Below are positions 57,605 through 64,000 of a stretch of 64,000 nucleotides of DNA, piece by piece (position 1 is the stretch's first letter; each line of letters begins with the position of its first letter). The stretch is from Apostichopus japonicus. Lineage: Eukaryota > Echinodermata > Holothuroidea > Aspidochirotida > Stichopodidae. The position numbers were made by a program, and so were the translations under genes. The notes below the pieces were generated by a model. It saw only the letters and a list, made by a program, of their open reading frames with translations. It was not told where the DNA came from and did not search any database. The stretch is taken from contig NC_092572.1 of the NCBI RefSeq assembly GCF_037975245.1, positions 30,415,989 through 30,479,988 of the forward strand, in the 5' to 3' direction.

Positions 57605-59397
57605 GGGTGTCGCACATTCGATTGATCGGTGTCGCACATTCGATTGATCGGTGTCGAACATTCGATTGATGGGTGCCGAACAATCGAATAATCGGTGTCG
57701 AACATTCGATTGATTGGTGCCGAACATTCGAATGATCTGTGTCGAACATTCGATTGATGGGTATCATTCGATTGATCGGTGTCGAACATTCGATTGATGG
57801 GTGTCGAACATTCGATTAATGGGTGTCGCACATCCGATTGATCGGTGTCGCACATTCGATTAATCGGTGCCGCACATTCGATTGATGGGTGCCGAACATT
57901 CGAATAAACGGATTCGAATATTCGATTGATGGGTGCCGAACATTCGAATGATCTGTGTCGAACATTTGATTGATTGGTGCCGAACATTCGAATGATCTGT
58001 GTCGAACATTCGATTGATGGGTGTCATTCGATTGATCGGTGTCGCACATTCGATTGATCGGTGTCGCACATTCGATTGATCGGTTCTGCACATTCGATAG
58101 ATTGGTGTCGAACATTCGATTGATTGGTGTCGCACATTCGATTGATCGGTATTGCACATTCGTTTGGTCGGTGTCGCATATTCGATTAATCGGTGCAGAA
58201 CATTCGATTGATGGGTACCGAACATTCGAATGATCGGTGTCGAACATTTGATTGATCGGTGCCGAACATTCGAATGATCTGTGTCGAACATTCGATTGAT
58301 GGGTGTCATTCGATTGATCGGTGTCGAACATTCGATTGATCGGTGTCGCACATCCGATTGATCGGTGTCGCACATTCGATTGATCGGTGTCGAACATTCG
58401 ATTGATGGTTGCCGAACATTCGAATGATCGGTGTCGAACATTCGATCGATGGGTGTCGAACATTCGAATGATCTGTGTCGAACATTCGATTGATGGGTGT
58501 CATTCGATTGATCGGTGTCGCACATTCGATTGATCGGTGTCGCACATTCGATTGATCGGTTCTGCACATTCGATAGATTGGTGTGGAACATTCGATTGAT
58601 TGGTGTCGCACATTCGATTGATCGGTATTGCACATTCGTTTGGTCGGTGTCGCATATTCGATTAATCGGTGCCGAACATTCGAATGATCTGTGTCGAACA
58701 TTCGATTGATGGGTGTCATTCGATTGATCGGTGTCGAACATTCGATTGATCGGTGTCGCACATTCGATTGATGGGTGTCATTCGATTGATCGGTGTCGAA
58801 CATTCGATTGATCGGTGTCGCACATCCGATTGATCGGTGTCGCACATTCGATTGATCGGTGTCGAACATTCGATTGATGGTTGCCGAACATTCGAATGAT
58901 CGGTGTCGAACATTCGATCGATGGGTGTCGAACATTCGAATGATCGGTGTCGAACATTCGATTGATGGGTATCATTCGATTGATCGGTGTCGAACATTCG
59001 ATTGATGGGTGTCGAACATTCGATTAATGGGTTGCGAACATTCGATTGATTGGTGTCGAACATTCGATTGATGGGTGCCGAACATTCGAATGATCGGTGT
59101 CGCACATCCGATTGATCGGTATCATTCGATTGATCGTTTTCGAACATTCGATTGATCGGTGTCGAACATTCGATTGATGGGTGTCGAACATTCGATTGAT
59201 CGGTACTGCACATTCGATTGATCGGTGTCGAACATTCGATTGATTGGGTCGCACATTCGATTGATGGGTGTCGCACATTCGATTGATCGGTGTCGAACAT
59301 TCGATTGATCGGTGTCGCACATTCGATTGATCGGTACTGCACATTCGATTGATCGGTGTCGAACATTCGAATGATCGGTGTCGAACATTCGATGGAT
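57605..59397 (+). repeat. 1,793-bp tandem duplication, copy 1
   Basis: 57605-58970 matches 59398-60763 at a constant 1,793-bp offset (TAAACGGATT at 57905 and 59698). The length equals whole 22-bp units plus eight of 18 bp and one 21-bp unit (GATTGGGTCGCA near 59243). Confidence 0.82.
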
Positions 59398-60763
59398 GGG
59401 TGTCGCACATTCGATTGATCGGTGTCGCACATTCGATTGATCGGTGTCGAACATTCGATTGATGGGTGCCGAACAATCGAATAATCGGTGTCGAACATTC
59501 GATTGATTGGTGCCGAACATTCGAATGATCTGTGTCGAACATTCGATTGATGGGTATCATTCGATTGATCGGTGTCGAACATTCGATTGATGGGTGTCGA
59601 ACATTCGATTAATGGGTGTCGCACATCCGATTGATCGGTGTCGCACATTCGATTAATCGGTGCCGCACATTCGATTGATGGGTGCCGAACATTCGAATAA
59701 ACGGATTCGAATATTCGATTGATGGGTGCCGAACATTCGAATGATCTGTGTCGAACATTTGATTGATTGGTGCCGAACATTCGAATGATCTGTGTCGAAC
59801 ATTCGATTGATGGGTGTCATTCGATTGATCGGTGTCGCACATTCGATTGATCGGTGTCGCACATTCGATTGATCGGTTCTGCACATTCGATAGATTGGTG
59901 TCGAACATTCGATTGATTGGTGTCGCACATTCGATTGATCGGTATTGCACATTCGTTTGGTCGGTGTCGCATATTCGATTAATCGGTGCAGAACATTCGA
60001 TTGATGGGTACCGAACATTCGAATGATCGGTGTCGAACATTTGATTGATCGGTGCCGAACATTCGAATGATCTGTGTCGAACATTCGATTGATGGGTGTC
60101 ATTCGATTGATCGGTGTCGAACATTCGATTGATCGGTGTCGCACATCCGATTGATCGGTGTCGCACATTCGATTGATCGGTGTCGAACATTCGATTGATG
60201 GTTGCCGAACATTCGAATGATCGGTGTCGAACATTCGATCGATGGGTGTCGAACATTCGAATGATCTGTGTCGAACATTCGATTGATGGGTGTCATTCGA
60301 TTGATCGGTGTCGCACATTCGATTGATCGGTGTCGCACATTCGATTGATCGGTTCTGCACATTCGATAGATTGGTGTGGAACATTCGATTGATTGGTGTC
60401 GCACATTCGATTGATCGGTATTGCACATTCGTTTGGTCGGTGTCGCATATTCGATTAATCGGTGCCGAACATTCGAATGATCTGTGTCGAACATTCGATT
60501 GATGGGTGTCATTCGATTGATCGGTGTCGAACATTCGATTGATCGGTGTCGCACATTCGATTGATGGGTGTCATTCGATTGATCGGTGTCGAACATTCGA
60601 TTGATCGGTGTCGCACATCCGATTGATCGGTGTCGCACATTCGATTGATCGGTGTCGAACATTCGATTGATGGTTGCCGAACATTCGAATGATCGGTGTC
60701 GAACATTCGATCGATGGGTGTCGAACATTCGAATGATCGGTGTCGAACATTCGATTGATGGGT
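59398..60763 (+). repeat. 1,793-bp tandem duplication, copy 2 (matched part)
   Basis: Matches copy 1 until 60763 (G at 60764, A at 58971). After that the sequence follows the 50.5-kb arrangement instead, so this copy retains material that copy 1 lacks. Confidence 0.8.
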
Positions 60764-62728
60764 GTCATTCGATTGATCGGTGTCGAACATTCGATTGATT
60801 GGTGTCGCACATCCGATTGATCGGTGTCGCACATCCGATTGATCGGTGTCGCACATTCGATTGATCGGTGTCGAACATTCGATTGATGGGTGCCGAACAA
60901 TCGAATAATCGGTGTCGAACATTCGATTGATTGGTGCCGAACATTCGAATGATCTGTGTCGAACATTCGATTGATGGGTATCATTCGATTGATCGGTGTC
61001 GAACATTCGATTGATTGGAGTCGAACATTCGATTAATGGGTTGCGAACATTCGATTGATTGGTGTCGAACATTCGATTGATGGGTGCCGAACATTCGAAT
61101 GATCGGTGTCGCACATCCGATTGATCGGTATCATTCGATTCATCGGTTTCGAACATTCGATTCATCGGTTTCGAACATTCGATTGATGGGTGTCGAACAT
61201 TCGATTGATCGGTACTGCACATTCGATTGATCGGTGTCGAACATTCGATTGATTGGGTCGCACATTCGATTGATGGGTGTCGCTCATTCGATTGATCGGT
61301 GTCGAACATTCGATTGATCGGTGTCGCACATTCGATTGATCGGTACTGCACATTCGATTGATCGGTGTCGAACATTCGAATGATCGGTGTCGAACATTCG
61401 ATGGATGGGTGTCGCACATTCGATTGATCATTGTCGCACATTCGATTGATCGGTGTCGAACATTCGATTGATGGGTGCCGAACAATCGAATAATCGGTGT
61501 CGAACATTCGATTGATTGGTGCCGAACATTCGAATGATCTGTGTCGAACATTCGATTGATGGGTATCATTCGATTGATCGGTGTCGAACATTCGATTGAT
61601 GGGTGTCGAACATTCGATTAATGGGTTGCGAACATTCGATTGATCGGTGTCGAACATTCGATTGATGGGTGCCGAACAATCGAATAATCGGTGTCGAACA
61701 TTCGATTGATTGGTGCAGAACATTCGAATGATCTGTGTCGAACATTCGATTGATGTGTATCATTCGATTGATCGGTGTCGAACATTCGATTGATGGGTGT
61801 CGAACATTCGATTAATGGGTTGCGAACATTCGATTGATTGGTGTCGAACATTCGATTGATGGGTGCCGAACATTCGAATGATCGGTGTCGCACATCCGAT
61901 TGATCGGTATCATTCGATTCATCGGTTTCGAACATTCGATTGATCGGTGTCGAACATTCGATTGATGGGTGTCGAACATTCGATTGATCGGTACTGCACA
62001 TTCGATTGATCGGTGTCGAACATTCGATTGATTGGTGTCGCACATTCGATTGATGGGTGTCGCACATTCGATTGATCGGTGTCGAACATTCGATTGATCG
62101 GTGTCGCACATTCGATTGATCGGTACTGCACATTCGATTGATCGGTGTCGAACATTCGAATGATCGGTGTCGAACATTCGATGGATGGGTGTCGCACATT
62201 CGATTGATCGGTGTCGCACATTCGATTGATCGGTGTCGAACATTCGATTGATGGGTGCCGAACAATCGAATAATCGGTGTCGAACATTCGATTGATTGGT
62301 GCCGAACATTCGAATGATCTGTGTCGAACATTCGATTGATGGGTATCATTCGATTGATCGGTGTCGAACATTCGATTGATGGGTGTCGAACATTCGATTA
62401 ATGGGTGTCGCACATCCGATTGATCGGTGTCGCACATTCGATTAATCGGTGCCGCACATTCGATTGATGGGTGCCGAACATTCGAATAAACGGATTCGAA
62501 TATTCGATTGATGGGTGCCGAACATTCGAATGATCTGTGTCGAACATTTGATTGATTGGTGCCGAACATTCGAATGATCTGTGTCGAACATTCGATTGAT
62601 GGGTGTCATTCGATTGATCGGTGTCGCACATTCGATTGATCGGTGTCGCACATTCGATTGATCGGTTCTGCACATTCGATAGATTGGTGTCGAACATTCG
62701 ATTGATTGGTGTCGCACATTCGATTGAT
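60764..62728 (+). repeat. Copy of about 50.49-52.44 kb
   Basis: Offset 10,271 bp before about 61210 and 10,293 bp after, the 22-bp change being one extra GTACTGCA-type unit here. Only one copy of the 1,511-bp block is present, unlike the pair at 48.7-51.7 kb. Confidence 0.78.
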
Positions 62729-64000
62729 CGGTGTCGCACATTCGATTGATCGATGTCGCACATTCGATTGATTGGTGCCGAACATTCGAATGATCTGTGT
62801 CGAACATTCGATTGATGGGTATCATTCGATTGATCGGTGTCGAACATTCGATTGATGGGTGTCGAACATTCGATTAATGGGTTGCGAACATTCGATTGAT
62901 TGGTGTCGCACATTCGATTGATCGGTACTGCACATTCGATTGATCGGTGTCGAACATTCGATTGATTGGTGTCGAACATTCGATTGATTGGTGTCGCACA
63001 TTCGATTGATTGGTGTCGAACATTCGATTGATGGGTGTCGCACATTCGATTGATGGGTACTGCACATCCGATTGATCGGTGTCGAACATTCGAATGATCG
63101 GTGTCGAACATTCGATTGATGGGTGTCGCACATCCGATTGATCGGTGTCGCACATTCGATTGATCGGTGTCGAACATTCGATTGATCGGTATTGCACATT
63201 CGTTTGGTCGGTGTCGCACATTCGATTGATCGGTGCCGAACATTCGATTGATGGGTGTCGAACATTCGATTAATGGGTGTCGCACAATCGAATAATCGGT
63301 GTCGAACATTCGATTGATTGGTGCCGAACATTCGAATGATCTGTGTCGAACATTCGATTGATGGGTATCATTCGATTGATCGGTGTCGAACATTCGATTG
63401 ATGGGTGTCGAACATTCGATTAATGGGTGTCGCACATCCGATTGATCGGTGTCGCACATTCGATTAATCGGTGCCGCACATTCGATTGATGGGTGCCGAA
63501 CATTCGAATAAACGGATTCGAATATTCGATTGATGGGTGCCGAACATTCGAATGATCTGTGTCGAACATTTGATTGATTGGTGCCGAACATTCGAATGAT
63601 CTGTGTCGAACATTCGATTGATGGGTGTCATTCGATTGATCGGTGTCGCACATTCGATTGATCGGTGTCGCACATTCGATTGATCGGTTCTGCACATTCG
63701 ATAGATTGGTGTCGAACATTCGATTGATTGGTGTCGCACATTCGATTGATCGGTATTGCACATTCGTTTGGTCGGTGTCGCATATTCGATTAATCGGTGC
63801 AGCACATTCGATTGATGGGTACCGAACATTCGAATGATCGGTGTCGAACATTTGATTGATCGGTGCCGAACATTCGAATGATCTGTGTCGAACATTCGAT
63901 TGATGGGTGTCATTCGATTGATCGGTGTCGAACATTCGATTGATCGGTGTCGCACATCCGATTGATCGGTGTCGCACATTCGATTGATCGGTGTCGAACA
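62729..64000 (+). repeat. Mosaic satellite to the window edge
   Basis: 62822-63216 matches 56138-56532 (offset 6,684; GGGTACTGCACATCC at 63055 and 56371). From 63420 the sequence repeats the block at 57816 (offset 5,604) and continues past the window edge. Confidence 0.7.

Larger units (their letters stand above)
1..64000 (+). repeat. 22-bp satellite array filling the whole window
   Basis: The unit CATTCGATTGA + TCGGTGTCGAA (22 bp, three CpG) repeats head to tail from the first to the last base, always on the plus strand. About 2,900 units fit in the window. Variation falls at a few positions (TTCG/TCCG/TTTG; GATTGAT/GAATGAT/GATTAAT/GTTTGGT; CGG/GGG/TGG/CTG; endings GTCGAA, GTCGCA, GCCGAA, GCCGCA, GTATTGCA, GTAGTGCA, GTACTGCA, GTTCTGCA, GCCTCA). 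Two short 18-bp forms recur throughout. I saw no unique spacer, transposon, rRNA, tRNA or gene anywhere, so every stretch longer than 300 bases without a gene holds only this satellite. Both window edges are inside the array. An array like this is typical of eukaryotic heterochromatin; the species and chromosomal position are unknown to me. Confidence 0.98.

Noticed and set aside
3240-62265. Inverted monomers suggested by CAATCGAAT, which resembles the reverse complement of ATTCGATTG
   Set aside because: Each instance is followed by AATCGGTGTCGAACATTCG in the normal orientation. It is a single T-to-A change in a CATTCGAATAAT unit, not an inversion. I found no inverted segment.
2585-63837. Recurrent plus-strand open frames of about 63-70 codons
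   Set aside because: The plus strand normally meets TGA (in ATTGATCGG) every 66 bp per frame. These frames survive only where variant units such as CGTTTGGTCGG remove it, so they recur with one cassette (for example 2585, 7913, 30817, 52328). By-products of the repeat.
326-63979. Hundreds of overlapping minus-strand open reading frames of 65 to 894 codons
   Set aside because: They lie in all three minus frames at once, repeat every 22 residues because 66 bp is the common multiple of 22 and 3, and end only where 18-bp or GCCTCA units bring in a stop. There is no start context, domain, signal peptide or single-frame constraint. I do not call them genes.
1-64000. CRISPR array
   Set aside because: Short repeats are present, but there are no unique spacers between them, the units abut directly, and no cas-like genes occur.
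1-64000. CENP-B box in the monomer
   Set aside because: ATTCGATTGATCGG shares the TTCG and downstream A of the core (TTCG, four bases, A, two bases, CGGG), but CGG comes one base too early and is followed by T, not G. The resemblance is partial and could be chance. A motif scan with the full matrix would settle it.
1-64000. Telomeric repeat, rDNA spacer or transposon-derived tandem repeat
   Set aside because: No telomere-type short motif, no rRNA sequence, no terminal repeats and no transposase or reverse-transcriptase coding remnants are visible in any frame.
1-64000. A real protein built of 22-residue repeats
   Set aside because: Stops occur in every frame within each domain, 18-bp and odd-length units shift phase relationships freely, and variants show no preference for third codon positions in any one frame as far as I can judge by eye. 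A formal synonymous/non-synonymous test across copies would be decisive.
1-64000. Species assignment
   Set aside because: Only satellite sequence is present. I could not match the monomer to a known family from memory, so any named organism would be a guess.

Overview
The whole window is one continuous tandem-repeat (satellite DNA) array. I find no gene, RNA gene, transposon or unique sequence anywhere in the 64 kb. The basic unit is 22 bp; written in two halves the commonest form is CATTCGATTGA + TCGGTGTCGAA. It is always in the same orientation, and roughly 2,900 copies fill the window. Both ends lie inside the array, so the true array is longer than 64 kb. An uninterrupted array of this size, with higher-order structure, points to a eukaryotic chromosome (heterochromatin such as centromeric, pericentromeric, subtelomeric or sex-chromosome DNA). 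Nothing in the sequence identifies the species or the chromosomal site.

The monomers differ at a few positions: TTCG/TCCG/TTTG, GATTGAT/GAATGAT/GATTAAT, CGG/GGG/TGG/CTG, and several endings including GTCGAA, GTCGCA, GCCGAA, GTATTGCA, GTAGTGCA, GTACTGCA and GCCTCA. Two kinds of 18-bp short unit also recur. The order of variants is conserved over kilobases, which reveals higher-order repeats and nested duplications.

Layout: (1) 1-8587, a higher-order repeat of about 5.33 kb, with one near-complete and one partial copy. (2) 8588-22255, a 6,652-bp tandem duplication whose two copies each contain a 2,489-bp tandem duplication, giving four copies of one block. (3) 22256-28661, diverged sequence with 453-bp and 908-bp tandem duplications. 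(4) 28662-38880, a long-range copy of about 0.7-12.9 kb, with an extra 798-bp duplication and deletions of 150, 2,058 and 44 bp. (5) 35723-41111, a 3,237-bp tandem duplication whose second copy has lost 1,085 bp. (6) 41112-52980, a mosaic with 388-bp and 1,511-bp tandem duplications. (7) 52981-57400, a further copy of 36.9-43.4 kb. (8) 57401-64000, a 1,793-bp duplication followed by a copy of 50.5-52.4 kb and smaller mosaic pieces.

The main biological observation is the mechanism recorded here. Each duplication and large deletion whose length I decomposed equals a whole number of 22-bp and 18-bp units plus a few identified odd-length units. The breakpoints are therefore in register, as expected for unequal homologous exchange or a similar homology-guided process. 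Shared point variants let some events be ordered in time. Many long minus-strand reading frames exist, but they are a by-product of the repeat: 22 is not a multiple of 3, so all three minus frames tend to be open together.
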